DNA of 44,461 nucleotides from Bacilli bacterium (GTDB lineage Bacteria; Bacillota_I; Bacilli_A; RF39; UBA660): NCBI GenBank assembly GCA_017940575.1, contig JAGAYJ010000034.1, positions 1 to 44,461 of the forward strand, read 5' to 3'. Shown piece by piece: positions 8,328 to 18,168 of this stretch (position 1 is its first letter; each line of letters starts with the position of its first letter). The notes under the pieces were generated by a model. It saw only the letters and a program-made list of their open reading frames with translations, ran no database searches and was not told where the DNA came from. The position numbers and the translations under genes were made by a program.

Positions 8328-9322
8328 TGGATGAGAGAATAGTATCTTATGAAGAGTTAAATGAAGATATTAAAGACTTAGATATTAGACCTAGTAGAAT
8401 GGATGAATATATTGGTCAAAGTGAAGTAAAAGACAATCTAAGTGTTTTTATTGAGGCTGCAAAAATGAGAAATGAGGCACTTGATCACGTTCTACTTTAT
8501 GGTCCTCCTGGACTTGGTAAGACAACACTTGCTAATATTATTGCTAATGAGTTAGGTACTAATATAAAAACTGCTAGTGGACCTGCGATTGAAAAGTCAG
8601 GAGATCTTGCTGCTATTTTATCTACATTAGAGCCTGGTGATGTTTTATTTATAGATGAGATTCATAGGATTCCTAGATTTGTTGAAGAAATACTTTATTC
8701 AGCAATGGAGGATTATGTTTTAGATATTGTTGTTGGAAATGATTCATCAAGTAGAAATATTAGAATAGAACTTCCTCCTTTTACTTTAGTTGGAGCAACA
8801 ACTAGAGCAGGAGATTTATCAAGTCCTCTTCGTGATAGATTTGGAATTGTTTGTAAACTTAATTACTATAACATAGAAGATTTAACTAAGATAATTAAAA
8901 GAACAAGTAATGTATTAGAGTCTCCTATTAATGACGATGCGGCAATTTCACTTGCGAGACGTAGTAGGGGTACTCCTAGAATTGCAAATAGATTATTTAA
9001 AAGAGTTCGTGATTTCGCACTTGTTAAGGGAGATGGAATCATTGATGATGAAATTATTAATATGGCATTATCTAAACTTAAAGTAGATAATTTAGGGCTT
9101 GATGAGACTGATTATAATTTGATTAAAGCTATTATTGAAAAATTTAATGGTGGTCCTGTTGGAATTGAAGCGATTGCTGCATCAATTGGTGAAGAACAAA
9201 CAACAATTGAAGATGTATATGAGCCATACTTACTTCAAATGGGATTATTAAAGCGAACTAATAGAGGTCGTGTTGCAACTGATAAAGCATATGAACATAT
9301 AGGTATTAAAAGAGGTGAATAA
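8327..9322 (+). CDS. ruvB: Holliday junction DNA helicase motor RuvB
   Basis: AAA+ ATPase that drives branch migration with RuvA. Walker [10 protein letters not shown], Walker B DEIHR, sensor-1 [16 protein letters not shown], arginine-bearing [13 protein letters not shown], and the C-terminal winged-helix domain from about 255. I chose the GTG at 8327 (331 aa) because AAGGTGAGA is spaced for it and the protein then starts just before the conserved [12 protein letters not shown] further upstream in-frame ATG at 8258 lies inside tdk and would add 23 lysine-rich residues with no family match. Confidence 0.95.
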   Translation: MDERIVSYEELNEDIKDLDIRPSRMDEYIGQSEVKDNLSVFIEAAKMRNEALDHVLLYGPPGLGKTTLANIIANELGTNIKTASGPAIEKSGDLAAILSTLEPGDVLFIDEIHRIPRFVEEILYSAMEDYVLDIVVGNDSSSRNIRIELPPFTLVGATTRAGDLSSPLRDRFGIVCKLNYYNIEDLTKIIKRTSNVLESPINDDAAISLARRSRGTPRIANRLFKRVRDFALVKGDGIIDDEIINMALSKLKVDNLGLDETDYNLIKAIIEKFNGGPVGIEAIAASIGEEQTTIEDVYEPYLLQMGLLKRTNRGRVATDKAYEHIGIKRGE

Positions 9323-9323
9323 A

Positions 9324-10151
9324 ATGGCTAACAATTTAAGAGAACAAATTGAAGGGCAAGGCAAGAATAATAATTTTTTAAATTCTTATCTTATGAAGCC
9401 AAATGGAGAAGTAATAAATATAGAGTATTATGATATTGCTGATAAGGCAATGGATATAGTTAATTCTATGATAAGTAATAACGAAAATCTGAAATTAGAA
9501 TTTGAACAATTTAAAATTGGCTATAATCACTTTGACCCTTTTTTAGACTTTTTAATAATTCATTTAGGTTTTGTATTTGTTAATCCTTTTTGCACTGAGG
9601 AAGGATATTTATATGGTAAAAGCGGAGAACTTCATTATGTATTAAATCCATTTGATGAAAAACATAAAAAGGATATGATATATCCAAAAAGTGATGATAA
9701 ATCATTAGGTATAGATATGTTTAGTGTAGATAAATTATGCGATTGTATTATAGATAATTATGGAAGAGTTTATAATATAAATCGTGATAATGGTGATTTT
9801 CACGGTATGTATTATGAAATAGTTTTAATGAATAAAATGATTGAAAATAAAAGATTATATGAAGATTATAAGACTTGCACAAATGAATATGATGAGTTAT
9901 ACTATGTAATCAATGCCTATTTTAGAGATAGACTTGGGTATGTACAAGTTGTTAAATATCCAGATGATACAGGGCATGTTTTATGTAATAGTGAACTTAA
10001 AAGTGGATATATAGATGGTGTAATAAAAGGTATAAAAGAGATGTATCCTAATATGAATGTTGAATATAGTCATATACCACTTGAAATAGTTGATGAATGC
10101 AAAGATATTCAAAGTGAGGTGAGTGACATATATGCTAGTAGAAGAATTTGA
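9324..10151 (+). CDS. Unknown protein, 275 aa
   Basis: ATG 9324 is set by AGAGGTGA (9311-9318); an upstream GTG is part of that site. The protein is soluble, acidic, Tyr/Asn/Asp-rich, with no signal peptide or membrane span. Residues about 70-95 are a hydrophobic [17 protein letters not shown] segment that probably forms a buried core. No catalytic motif or known family was recognised. It overlaps the start of queA by 20 bases and follows ruvB directly, so it is probably co-transcribed with both. Confidence 0.7.
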   Translation: MANNLREQIEGQGKNNNFLNSYLMKPNGEVINIEYYDIADKAMDIVNSMISNNENLKLEFEQFKIGYNHFDPFLDFLIIHLGFVFVNPFCTEEGYLYGKSGELHYVLNPFDEKHKKDMIYPKSDDKSLGIDMFSVDKLCDCIIDNYGRVYNINRDNGDFHGMYYEIVLMNKMIENKRLYEDYKTCTNEYDELYYVINAYFRDRLGYVQVVKYPDDTGHVLCNSELKSGYIDGVIKGIKEMYPNMNVEYSHIPLEIVDECKDIQSEVSDIYASRRI

Positions 10152-11157
10152 TTTTGATTTACCTGAGGAGTTAATTGCACAAACTCCTTTAGAAAAAAGA
10201 GATGAATCTAGGATGCTTGTTTTAGATAAAAAAACAGGTGAGATAGAGCACAAGAAGTTTTTTGATTTAGTAGATTTACTTAATAAAGGTGATGTATTAG
10301 TATTAAATGATACTAAGGTTATGCCAGCACGTCTTTATGGAGTAAAAGAGGAAACAGATGCTGCAATTGAAGTATTAATGCTTAAAGATACAGGAAATGA
10401 TACATGGGAGTGCTTATGTAAACCAGCTAAGAGAGTTAAATTAGATACTGTTATCTCTTTTGGAGATGGACTTTTAAAAGCTAGATGTGTTGATATTAAA
10501 GATGAAGGAATTAGATTATTTAAACTTGAATATGAAGGAATATTATATGAAATTTTAGATAAACTAGGTGAGATGCCACTTCCTCCTTATATTCATGAGA
10601 AACTTGAAGATAAAGATAGATATCAAACTGTATATGCTAAAAATGTAGGTAGTGCTGCTGCTCCTACTGCAGGATTACATTTTACTAAAGAATTACTTGA
10701 AACATTAAAAGAAAAAGGTGTTGAGATAGAGTATGTAACTCTTCATGTTGGACTTGGTACTTTTAGACCAGTTAGTGTAGAAAATATTAATGATCATGTT
10801 ATGCATAGTGAATTTTATCAAATGAGTAAAGATACTGCAGATAGATTAACTAAAGCAAAATCTGAAGGTAGAAGAATTATAAGTGTTGGTACAACTTCAA
10901 CAAGAACTTTGGAGACTATAATGAGTCTATATGGTGAGTTTAGAGAATGTAGTGGATGGACTAATATATTTATTTATCCTGGATATGAGTTTAAAGCAAT
11001 TGATGCATTAATTACTAATTTTCACTTACCAAAATCAACACTAGTTATGCTTGTTAGTGCACTTGCAGGGCGTGAAAATATTCTTAATGCTTATAATGAG
11101 GCTATAAAAGAAAGGTATCGTTTTTTCTCATTCGGCGATAGTATGTTTATTAAGTAA
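10132..11157 (+). CDS. queA: tRNA preQ1(34) S-adenosylmethionine ribosyltransferase-isomerase QueA
   Basis: Transfers and rearranges the ribosyl part of SAM onto preQ1 in tRNA anticodons, making epoxyqueuosine. Typical segments are [19 protein letters not shown] at the N-terminus, [13 protein letters not shown], and the signature [12 protein letters not shown], with [20 protein letters not shown] near the C-terminus. Start ATG 10132 has GAGGTGA upstream; the in-frame GTG at 10123 overlaps that region. Length 341 aa is normal. No tgt or queG was seen next to it. Confidence 0.95.
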   Translation: MLVEEFDFDLPEELIAQTPLEKRDESRMLVLDKKTGEIEHKKFFDLVDLLNKGDVLVLNDTKVMPARLYGVKEETDAAIEVLMLKDTGNDTWECLCKPAKRVKLDTVISFGDGLLKARCVDIKDEGIRLFKLEYEGILYEILDKLGEMPLPPYIHEKLEDKDRYQTVYAKNVGSAAAPTAGLHFTKELLETLKEKGVEIEYVTLHVGLGTFRPVSVENINDHVMHSEFYQMSKDTADRLTKAKSEGRRIISVGTTSTRTLETIMSLYGEFRECSGWTNIFIYPGYEFKAIDALITNFHLPKSTLVMLVSALAGRENILNAYNEAIKERYRFFSFGDSMFIK

Positions 11158-12107
11158 TGAATATAGATATTTTAAATGATGCTATTAAAGAATATATAGA
11201 TGAGAATGAAATAAGTGACATTAGTGAATTATGTATAATTAATAATGCAACAAGATTATTAATTGAAATGCCTATTAGAAATGATAAAACTAAATATACA
11301 AAAAAGGTATCTTTGAAGAAAAATATAAAATATGTAAGTGAATTTTTATATAATCTTAATCCTGAGTATTATGAATATTTTAAATTAAGATTAAAAGATG
11401 GAACATTTATTTTTGATGATAATAGCTTTGATAATGCATATTCAACATATGATATAATTGATAAAAGAAGAATAATATATATTCCAGTTTTAAATACACT
11501 TGAAGATTCCTTCGCAATTGTTCATGAACTAATGCATGATATGAATTTAAGCGTGGAAGATTCTTTATATGAAAATATTTCTAGATATTATTTTACAGAA
11601 GGTATATCTATTTTATCGGAATATTTATTAAGTGATTATTTGATTAATAAAAAGGTAAAAGATGCAAAAGTTAATAATGAAAAAATAATTTATGCAACTA
11701 GAATAAAAGCAGTTTTAACAGATTTTAATTTAAGACTAGTTAATCATTATTTAGAAAACGGATATGTAACTGAAGCTGATATTGTTGATATACTTGGACT
11801 ATATAATGTATCAGAACTTCCATATTTAAAAGAAACTTTAGAAGAAATTTTAGATTCAGGTGAACTTACAATTGTTAATGAACAAAGATATGTTATAAGT
11901 AGTTTAATATCTTCTTATATGTATAATAGAATACATATAAATAAAAGAAACATTCAAGAATTATTTGATATGAATGAACTAATTCAAAACAATGATTTTC
12001 AATCAATTTTAGATTATTTAGGTTTTGATTATAATGATTTTGATTTAACAGATAAATCTTATGAAATGTTAAGAGATAATTATAAAAAATTTGTAAAAAG
12101 TAGGTAA
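11157..12107 (+). CDS. Unknown protein with HExxH zinc-peptidase-like motif
   Basis: The start overlaps the queA stop (TAATG). The 316-aa protein has HELMH at residues 123-127 and FTEG with Glu148, 21 residues downstream. That spacing is what gluzincin-type metallopeptidases use for the third zinc ligand. There is no signal peptide, so a cytoplasmic location is likely. Flanking sequence is rich in Asp, Tyr and Ile and matches no family I know. The peptidase idea is an inference from the motif only; the gene may instead encode an inactive or structural protein. Confidence 0.65.
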   Translation: MNIDILNDAIKEYIDENEISDISELCIINNATRLLIEMPIRNDKTKYTKKVSLKKNIKYVSEFLYNLNPEYYEYFKLRLKDGTFIFDDNSFDNAYSTYDIIDKRRIIYIPVLNTLEDSFAIVHELMHDMNLSVEDSLYENISRYYFTEGISILSEYLLSDYLINKKVKDAKVNNEKIIYATRIKAVLTDFNLRLVNHYLENGYVTEADIVDILGLYNVSELPYLKETLEEILDSGELTIVNEQRYVISSLISSYMYNRIHINKRNIQELFDMNELIQNNDFQSILDYLGFDYNDFDLTDKSYEMLRDNYKKFVKSR

Positions 12108-12111
12108 TTAT

Positions 12112-12999
12112 ATGATTATATGTATTGTTGGTCCAACTGGTGTTGGAAAAACTAAAATGAGTATTGAACTTGCTAAAAAGTTTAATGGTGAGGTTATAAA
12201 TGCTGATTCAACGCAAGTTTTTAAATCACTTGATATCGCAACTGCTAAAGTAACAGAAAAAGAAAAAGAAGGTATTCCTCACCATTTATTTGATATTAAA
12301 AATATAGATGAAGACTATACAGTATTTGATTATCAAAAAGATGCAAGAGTTATAATTGATGATATAATAAGCCGTGGTAAGACACCTATTATAGTAGGTG
12401 GTACAGGTCTTTATATAAAAGCGCTTTTATATGACTATAAGTTTGAAGAAGAAAGTAATAATTTAAATAATTATGATAATATTGATACTAAAGAGTTGTA
12501 TGAAAGATTAATTAAGATTGATCCAAAATCTAATATTCATATTAATAATAGAAAAAGAATTGTAAGAGCCTTAAATTATTATGAAGCTAACAATAAACCT
12601 ATGAGTGAAAAAGAAAAGACCGATAAACTTTTATATAATGTTAAGTTTATAGGTCTTACTACTGATAGAACTACTTTATATGATAGAATAAATAAAAGAG
12701 TAGATGTAATGCTTAAAAGTGGTTTAATTGAAGAAGCTAAAAAAATATATAATACAGGTATTAGAAGTAAAGCTGTTATGACACCAATTGGATATAAAGA
12801 GCTATTTCTTTATTTTGATTCTTCTATAACTTATGATGATGCAATTGAATTGATTAAACAAAGAAGTAGAAGATATGCTAAAAGACAATATACTTGGTTT
12901 AACAATCAAATGGATGTTGCTTGGTTTGATGTTGATTTTAATAACTTTTCTAATACCGTAGATAGTGTAGTATCTTATATAGAAAAAGGTGAAGAATGA
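12112..12999 (+). CDS. miaA: tRNA dimethylallyltransferase
   Basis: Attaches the dimethylallyl group to A37 of tRNA, making the substrate of MiaB. P-loop GPTGVGKT (residues 6-13), VINADSTQVFKSLDIATAK with the family Asp, PHHLFDI, and GGTGLYIKALLYD are clear, as is the C-terminal QRSRRYAKRQYTWFN segment. Length 295 aa is normal. Its TGA stop overlaps the lspA ATG by four bases, showing TGA is a stop in this organism. Confidence 0.95.
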   Translation: MIICIVGPTGVGKTKMSIELAKKFNGEVINADSTQVFKSLDIATAKVTEKEKEGIPHHLFDIKNIDEDYTVFDYQKDARVIIDDIISRGKTPIIVGGTGLYIKALLYDYKFEEESNNLNNYDNIDTKELYERLIKIDPKSNIHINNRKRIVRALNYYEANNKPMSEKEKTDKLLYNVKFIGLTTDRTTLYDRINKRVDVMLKSGLIEEAKKIYNTGIRSKAVMTPIGYKELFLYFDSSITYDDAIELIKQRSRRYAKRQYTWFNNQMDVAWFDVDFNNFSNTVDSVVSYIEKGEE

Positions 13000-13415
13000 T
13001 AACATTTATACTTATTATAATTGATCAAATAGTAAAATATCATATAAGTACACATTATTTAGTTGGTACTTCTTCTGTTATAATACCTAAGTTTTTTAAT
13101 ATAACCTATGCAGATAATACAGGAGCTGCTTTTTCTATATTGCGTAATAATACAATGCTTATTATAATTATTTCATTTATATTACTATTTGTTTTATATA
13201 AATATGTATTTGTAGGAAACAAATATAATGGCGTTAAAATGCTTATCTTGGGTGGTATTTTATCTAATTTAATCGATAGAGTATTTAGAGGATATGTAAT
13301 TGATTATTTAGATTTTAATATATTTGGATATAGCTTTCCTATATTTAATATAGCTGATATATGTATTGTGATAGGTTGTGTTTTATTTGTTTTTAAAACA
13401 TTAGATGAGAAGTAG
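12996..13415 (+). CDS. lspA: Lipoprotein signal peptidase (signal peptidase II)
   Basis: Membrane aspartyl protease that removes signal peptides from lipidated prolipoproteins. Four hydrophobic spans are visible. The two catalytic blocks are DNTGAAFSIL (about residues 38-47) and NLIDRVFRGYVIDYLDF (about 90-106), which carry both active-site Asp residues. The N-terminus is short: the family's first span begins almost at once and the usual leading residues before IIIDQIVK are minimal (139 aa against about 150-165). Translationally coupled to miaA and followed by the RluD-type gene, as in many Bacillota. Confidence 0.93.
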   Translation: MITFILIIIDQIVKYHISTHYLVGTSSVIIPKFFNITYADNTGAAFSILRNNTMLIIIISFILLFVLYKYVFVGNKYNGVKMLILGGILSNLIDRVFRGYVIDYLDFNIFGYSFPIFNIADICIVIGCVLFVFKTLDEK

Positions 13416-13423
13416 GTGATTTT

Positions 13424-14311
13424 ATGGAAATAATTGCTGATAAAGAAAATGTAAGAATTGATAATTATTTATCAGAAAAATTAAATTTAAGTAGAAGTAA
13501 AGTCAGTAAGATGATTAAAGATTGTAAAGTTTTAGTTAATGGTAAAACTGTAAAAACAAGCTACTTACTTAAACTTAATGATTCTATAGAAGCAGAAGAG
13601 TATGTAGAAGAAGAAATGAATTTAAAACCAGAGGCAATGGATTTAGATATTGTTTATGAAGATAGTGATGTAATTGTTGTAAATAAAGAAAATGGTATGG
13701 TAGTTCATCCTGCTGTTGGAAACAAAGAACATACTTTAGTAAATGGACTTATATATCACTCTAAGTTAAGTGATGTTAATGGAGAGTTTAGACCTGGTAT
13801 AGTACATAGAATTGATGCTTACACAACAGGACTTTTAATGGTAGCTAAAAATAATAAAGCTCATGAGATACTTGCTCATGAGTTAGAAGAGAAAAAAACT
13901 TATCGTAAATATATTGCTCTTGTTTGGGGCGTTATTAAAGAAGATACTGGTACTATTGATGCTCCAATAGGTAGAGACATAAACGATAGAAAGAAAATGT
14001 CTGTTACTGATATAAATGCTAAGAAAGCAATTACGCATTTTAGAGTTATAGAAAGATATAAAAATGCAACTCTAATAGAACTTCAACTTGAAACTGGTAG
14101 AACTCATCAAATTAGAGTTCATATGAATTATATAGGACATCCTGTTGTTAATGATCCTGTGTATGGTAAGAGAAAAATAATTGATGAGACTGGACAGTGT
14201 CTACATGCAGCTGAACTTGGTTTTTCTCATCCAACAACTGGTGAATTTATGAAGTTTTCGTGTCCTCTTCCAGAATGTTTTGTAAATATCTTAGAACAAT
14301 TTAAAGATTAA
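13424..14311 (+). CDS. rluD: RluA-family 23S rRNA pseudouridine synthase (RluD type)
   Basis: Isomerises uridines in large-subunit rRNA. N-terminal S4 RNA-binding domain (about 1-70), then the catalytic domain with GIVHRIDAYTTGLLMVAKN; the Asp of HRID is the nucleophile. The family usually reads HRLDxxTSG, so the motif is slightly drifted but the catalytic residue is kept. RTHQIRVHMNYIGHPVVND is typical. It directly follows lspA, the normal Bacillota context (ylyB-like). Target site cannot be proven from sequence. Confidence 0.9.
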   Translation: MEIIADKENVRIDNYLSEKLNLSRSKVSKMIKDCKVLVNGKTVKTSYLLKLNDSIEAEEYVEEEMNLKPEAMDLDIVYEDSDVIVVNKENGMVVHPAVGNKEHTLVNGLIYHSKLSDVNGEFRPGIVHRIDAYTTGLLMVAKNNKAHEILAHELEEKKTYRKYIALVWGVIKEDTGTIDAPIGRDINDRKKMSVTDINAKKAITHFRVIERYKNATLIELQLETGRTHQIRVHMNYIGHPVVNDPVYGKRKIIDETGQCLHAAELGFSHPTTGEFMKFSCPLPECFVNILEQFKD

Positions 14312-14314
14312 AAA

Positions 14315-14767
14315 TTATAAATTCATAAAATAAATTGTTATACTTAAAATACATGCAAATATACTAAATATTATATATGGTATTAAAAATTTAGATGCTT
14401 TAGTATTTAACTTATTAGTCTCATCATAAAGATTAATTGCTGTAATAACGATTAAAACAGTATCTATGAATGCTAAAAAAGTATTTTCTAATTTAAAGAA
14501 TATAAAAGTATATAATTGGTTAAAAATATAATTAGAAATAAGAGCTATATTATAACTTTTAATATCCTTGAACTTATATTCTGAATATATCATGTATATA
14601 GATATAGCTATTAATATATATAGTATTGTCCAAACAATACCATATAAAAAACCAGGTAGAGCAAAAAAAGGTAGATTTAATGATTCATAAAAATCATTGT
14701 TACCCATAAAAATGCTACTTATAAACCATGGTAGTAAAGAAACTATAAATAAAAGAATTTTCTTCAA
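14315..14767 (-). CDS. TspO/MBR family membrane protein
   Basis: Five-span membrane protein of the translocator/peripheral benzodiazepine receptor family, which binds porphyrins and other hydrophobic ligands. The family hallmark PFFALPGFLYGIVWTILYIL is at residues 34-53. Length 150 aa is normal. Starts at TTG with AGAGGTGAT just upstream on the minus strand. It converges with the RluD-type gene (only three bases between stops) and diverges from the rhomboid gene. Relatives are stress- or light-responsive in other bacteria; here regulation is unknown. Confidence 0.88.
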   Translation of the reverse strand: MKKILLFIVSLLPWFISSIFMGNNDFYESLNLPFFALPGFLYGIVWTILYILIAISIYMIYSEYKFKDIKSYNIALISNYIFNQLYTFIFFKLENTFLAFIDTVLIVITAINLYDETNKLNTKASKFLIPYIIFSIFACILSITIYFMNL

Positions 14768-14792
14768 AGTATCACCTCTAATAGATATTATG

Positions 14793-14801
14793 TGCTATAA
14801 T
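14793..14801 (+). promoter_or_regulatory. Extended -10 promoter for the rhomboid gene
   Basis: TG-C-TATAAT, 29 bases before the rhomboid ATG; a strong AAGGAGG site lies between. Confidence 0.5.
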
Positions 14802-14830
14802 AGAAGAAAATTACAAAAAAAGGAGGATTT

Positions 14831-15964
14831 ATGGATCAAGTAGTAATTAGTAAAAATGATGAATTAGTTATGAAATTACTACATTATTTTATAACTGAAG
14901 CAGGTTACAGTCCAATTATTCTTCATGGTGCTAAAGATGAAATCTGGTTAGAAAATATGGATAGTGATTATAAAATCGTTAGAATTGTATCTAATTATAT
15001 TCATAATGATGAACAGTTAAATTTTGATCTTTTTAGAACCAAACAAATAATGAAACAAATTAAGAAGAAAACTTTTTCTTATTCAATAAACACTTTAAGT
15101 TTATTTGTTAACTTAGGTGACAATGTTGATATTAATAAATATCTTCATATAGAAAATGTAGATTCAGCTAAAGTAAATAAAATAGCCGATTTAAAAAAAT
15201 ATGACTTTATAGTTGATACTTTTCCAACTATTACTAAAAGTACTTCTTTTAAAGAAAAGGGTTTGAATTTATTTATGAAAATAACTAGTGAAATATCTAG
15301 TAAAAATGAATCTGAGACAATTAAAAATGAAGAAGTATTTAGAGAAAAAACACCATTTATTACATATATAATAATGATTATAAATACATTTATATTTTTA
15401 TTATGTAATATGAATAATTCATATGTAATTAATTTATCTATATTTAATAATATAGGAAATGAATACTATAGAATTATTACTTCTGCATTCACACATATAG
15501 ATGTACTTCATTTTCTATTTAATATGTATGCTTTATATATTATTGGAAGTCAAATGGAAAGTTTTATTGGTAAAAAGAAATATATAATTATTTATTTGTT
15601 TAGTGCCATTACATCTAGTATGATGTCAATGTCATTTTTACCTGATAATACTTATTCATTAGGAGCGAGTGGCGCTATATTTGGCTTATTTGGCGCTTTA
15701 CTTATATTTGGATATCACTATAGAGTATATTTGGGGACTGCTCTTAGAAGTCAAATTGTTCCCGTTATAGTTTTAAATTTAATGTTAGGATTTATGATTC
15801 CAGGTATTGATATAGCTGCTCATATAGGAGGACTTGTTGGTGGTTTACTTATTACAAGTGCTCTAGGTATTAAATATAAATCAAGTACAAGTGATAGAAT
15901 AAATGGTTCTGCTTTAACTATTATTTATTTTATATTTTTACTTTACATTGCATTTATGAGATAA
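14831..15964 (+). CDS. Rhomboid family intramembrane serine protease
   Basis: Cleaves membrane proteins inside or near their transmembrane spans. Residues 1-170 form a soluble cytoplasmic domain. About six to seven spans follow. The oxyanion His and Asn are in LHFLFNMYAL, the catalytic Ser in GASGAIFGLFG, and the catalytic His in AAHIGGLVGG. The layout resembles Bacillus GluP (YqgP). Stand-alone gene with its own promoter and terminator. Confidence 0.92.
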   Translation: MDQVVISKNDELVMKLLHYFITEAGYSPIILHGAKDEIWLENMDSDYKIVRIVSNYIHNDEQLNFDLFRTKQIMKQIKKKTFSYSINTLSLFVNLGDNVDINKYLHIENVDSAKVNKIADLKKYDFIVDTFPTITKSTSFKEKGLNLFMKITSEISSKNESETIKNEEVFREKTPFITYIIMIINTFIFLLCNMNNSYVINLSIFNNIGNEYYRIITSAFTHIDVLHFLFNMYALYIIGSQMESFIGKKKYIIIYLFSAITSSMMSMSFLPDNTYSLGASGAIFGLFGALLIFGYHYRVYLGTALRSQIVPVIVLNLMLGFMIPGIDIAAHIGGLVGGLLITSALGIKYKSSTSDRINGSALTIIYFIFLLYIAFMR

Positions 15965-15970
15965 AGAATT

Positions 15971-15995
15971 AAAGAATTGTAAAATTCTTTTTTTT
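15971..15995 (+). terminator. Terminator after rhomboid gene
   Basis: AAAGAATT/AATTCTTT stem, four-base loop, T run. Confidence 0.75.
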
Positions 15996-16027
15996 ATATT
16001 ATAATTTATTTAGGATAGGTGTATGTT

Positions 16028-17221
16028 ATGAAAAAGTTGATTGAAAAAATAAAAAATATGAGTAAAAAGAAAAAAATAGTTACATGTGTTATAAGTCTTA
16101 TAATTATTATGTGTATTTTGGTTTTATGTGCAATTGTATTTAAACCTGAGGCTGTAAAAGAAATAAAAGAAAAATTAAAACCTGAGACTAAAGAAGAGGT
16201 ACCTAAAAAGATAAGTATTTTTAATACAGAGTCTAAAGTAAGACCCATAGCTGTTATGATTAATAATCATAATCAAGCACGTCCATACCACTCAGGTCTT
16301 GATAAAGCTCAAATAGTGTATGAGTTTATTGTAGAAGGTGGAATAACTCGTATGCTTGCTGTATTTAAAGATCAAGATGTATCAAGAATAGGACCAGTTA
16401 GAAGTTCAAGACATTATTACTTGGATTATGCTATGGAAAATGATGCTATATATGTTCACTGGGGATGGTCACCACAAGCAGAGGCAGATATAGCTAGTTT
16501 AGGAATTAATAACTTAAATGGTTTATATGATTCAGGATTTTCAAGAGACCAAAGTCTAATTGGTAAGATTAATTTAGAACATACAGCAATCACATCTTCA
16601 AGTGGAATTAATGATGCGATTTCTAAAAAAGGCTATAGAACAGAATATAAAACTGATAATGTAGAGGATAATTTAGTATTAAAATATAGTCCTGATGAAA
16701 TTAATTTAGGTAAAGTTGAGTTAAAAGATGAGATAGAAGAAAGTGATAGTGCTGTTACAAATATGGTATCTTCATTTAAATTGATTTCAAATACTGCTTA
16801 TAATGCAGTACCTCAAAATAATGATGCAATAGTAGCTAATCGTGTAACTGTCCCATATTCAAATTATATGACAGCATCTTATACATACGATATTACTAAT
16901 AAATACTATTTAAGATATGCGAATGGTAATGTTCATAAAGACTATATAACAGGTGAACAATATCACTTTAAAAATATTTTAATTTTAAAAGTTGAAAACT
17001 ATACTATTGATAGTTATGGTAGACAATCATTAAAAAATATAGGTTCTGGAAATGGTTACTATATAACTAATGGATATGCAAGAGAAATCAAATGGTATAA
17101 AGAATCTAGAAGTGGCAAAACAACTTATAAATATTTAGATGGTAGTGATGTTGTTGTTAATGATGGAAATACATTTATTCAAGTTGAGCCAATAAATATG
17201 AATCCAACAATTTCAGAATAA
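16028..17221 (+). CDS. DUF3048 (YerB-like) membrane-anchored protein
   Basis: A membrane anchor at about residues 15-38 (after a Lys-rich head) is followed by an extracytoplasmic domain. The DUF3048 core shows RPIAVMINNHNQARPYHSGL, VEGGITRMLAVF and IGPVRSSRHY. The C-terminal DUF3048 half begins around residue 235. Bacillus YerB is a lipoprotein, but no lipobox is seen here; it appears to be held by the uncleaved span. Start ATG 16028 is set by AGGTG at 16017-16021. Function is unknown; a cell-envelope role is likely from location. Confidence 0.85.
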   Translation: MKKLIEKIKNMSKKKKIVTCVISLIIIMCILVLCAIVFKPEAVKEIKEKLKPETKEEVPKKISIFNTESKVRPIAVMINNHNQARPYHSGLDKAQIVYEFIVEGGITRMLAVFKDQDVSRIGPVRSSRHYYLDYAMENDAIYVHWGWSPQAEADIASLGINNLNGLYDSGFSRDQSLIGKINLEHTAITSSSGINDAISKKGYRTEYKTDNVEDNLVLKYSPDEINLGKVELKDEIEESDSAVTNMVSSFKLISNTAYNAVPQNNDAIVANRVTVPYSNYMTASYTYDITNKYYLRYANGNVHKDYITGEQYHFKNILILKVENYTIDSYGRQSLKNIGSGNGYYITNGYAREIKWYKESRSGKTTYKYLDGSDVVVNDGNTFIQVEPINMNPTISE

Positions 17222-17244
17222 AGAAGAATTTTCTTCTTTTTTTT
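17220..17244 (+). terminator. Terminator after DUF3048 gene
   Basis: AAAGAAG/CTTCTTT stem overlapping the stop, T run after. Confidence 0.7.
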
Positions 17245-17285
17245 GACAAATTTTTTAATTTTGTATTTTAAAAATTTATTAATTG

Positions 17286-17294
17286 TGCTACAAT
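17286..17294 (+). promoter_or_regulatory. Extended -10 promoter for the 17348 gene
   Basis: TG-C-TACAAT, 54 bases before the start codon. A TTGACA at 17243-17248 is too far upstream to pair with it. Confidence 0.35.
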
Positions 17295-17347
17295 GTATTT
17301 GGTAACTTATTAAAAGAATAATTTATATATAATACGGAGTGATTTAA

Positions 17348-18103
17348 ATGATCAATATTTCAATTTCAAGTAATTTACTTATTATAATATCATGCATTAT
17401 TTTAATTGCTATTATTGGTCTTATTGTATATATTATCTATAAAGATAAAATGATTGATCAAGAAGAAATTGATGATTTAATAGAAGATATTGTAAAAGCA
17501 AAGCCAAGGGAAAAAGTAAATGATGAAGAACCTGTTAAGGTTACAAAAATAGATTCTGGTATTAATAATGCTCCTGAAAAATTAAATTTAGAGGCTATGC
17601 TTAATGATATGCAATCCAATTTAGAAAAGAAAAAAGCAAAATCTATTGAAGAGTACGAAAAAGAACAAGACGATAATGCAATTATAAGTATTAAAGAGCT
17701 TAAAAATAGTTCATTAAATAATATTGATGCATATGAAAAAGAACAAGAAGATACAGCAATAATAAATATAAATGAGCTTAAGAAATTTAATTCTATGGAT
17801 GCCTTAACAGAAAAAGAAGAAGAACTTGTTAAACCTGTTAAAAAGGCTATTGCTAAAATTGAGACAAATGATAAGAAATGTAAATTTAAAAGCACTGATT
17901 TTATATCACCTATATTTGGTAAAATGGATTCTAAAATTGAATATCCAACAATAAAATCATATGACAAATTAGAAGAAGAGGAACTTAAAAAAGCTAAACA
18001 TGCATCACTTGAACAATCAATTGATGTTGAACCTTTATCAGATGAGATAAAGAGAAATGCAGAATTCTTAAAAGCTTTAAAAGAATTTAGAAATAACTTA
18101 TAG
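17348..18103 (+). CDS. Membrane-anchored acidic protein with internal repeat
   Basis: 251 aa. One N-terminal span (about residues 7-30), then a cytoplasm-facing or envelope region dominated by Lys, Glu and Asp with predicted long helices. Two copies of a YEKEQxDxAIIxIxELK element occur at about residues 101-120 and 130-150. A conserved-looking TDFISPIFGK segment lies near residue 185, reminiscent of short linear motifs in membrane-bound scaffold proteins. No family recognised. Single-gene unit between two terminators. A role in organising an envelope complex would be a guess. Confidence 0.7.
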   Translation: MINISISSNLLIIISCIILIAIIGLIVYIIYKDKMIDQEEIDDLIEDIVKAKPREKVNDEEPVKVTKIDSGINNAPEKLNLEAMLNDMQSNLEKKKAKSIEEYEKEQDDNAIISIKELKNSSLNNIDAYEKEQEDTAIININELKKFNSMDALTEKEEELVKPVKKAIAKIETNDKKCKFKSTDFISPIFGKMDSKIEYPTIKSYDKLEEEELKKAKHASLEQSIDVEPLSDEIKRNAEFLKALKEFRNNL

Positions 18104-18116
18104 TTATTTCTTTTTT
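18090..18116 (+). terminator. Terminator after 17348 gene
   Basis: GAAATAAC/GTTATTTC stem with the stop codon in the loop, then TTTTTT. Confidence 0.75.
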
Positions 18117-18117
18117 A

Positions 18118-18146
18118 TTGATTAAATCATTTACAAATGGTAAAAT
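18118..18146 (+). promoter_or_regulatory. Promoter of the prepilin pair
   Basis: TTGATT (18118-18123), exactly 17 bases, TAAAAT (18141-18146). Transcription would start only about 15 bases before the first prepilin ATG, which rules out the longer upstream reading frame as the true start. Confidence 0.6.
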
Positions 18147-18168
18147 ATATAAAGAAGGTAGGGATAAT

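Noticed and set aside
12900-13000. Mycoplasma genetic code (TGA as Trp)
   Set aside because: miaA and the 42134 gene end in TGA at the expected length, and Trp codons in conserved motifs are TGG.
17458-17967. A 169-codon open frame on the minus strand
   Set aside because: It lies wholly opposite the Lys/Glu-rich gene at 17348; such sequence leaves Ser/Phe/Leu-rich open frames on the other strand. No ribosome-binding site or family match.
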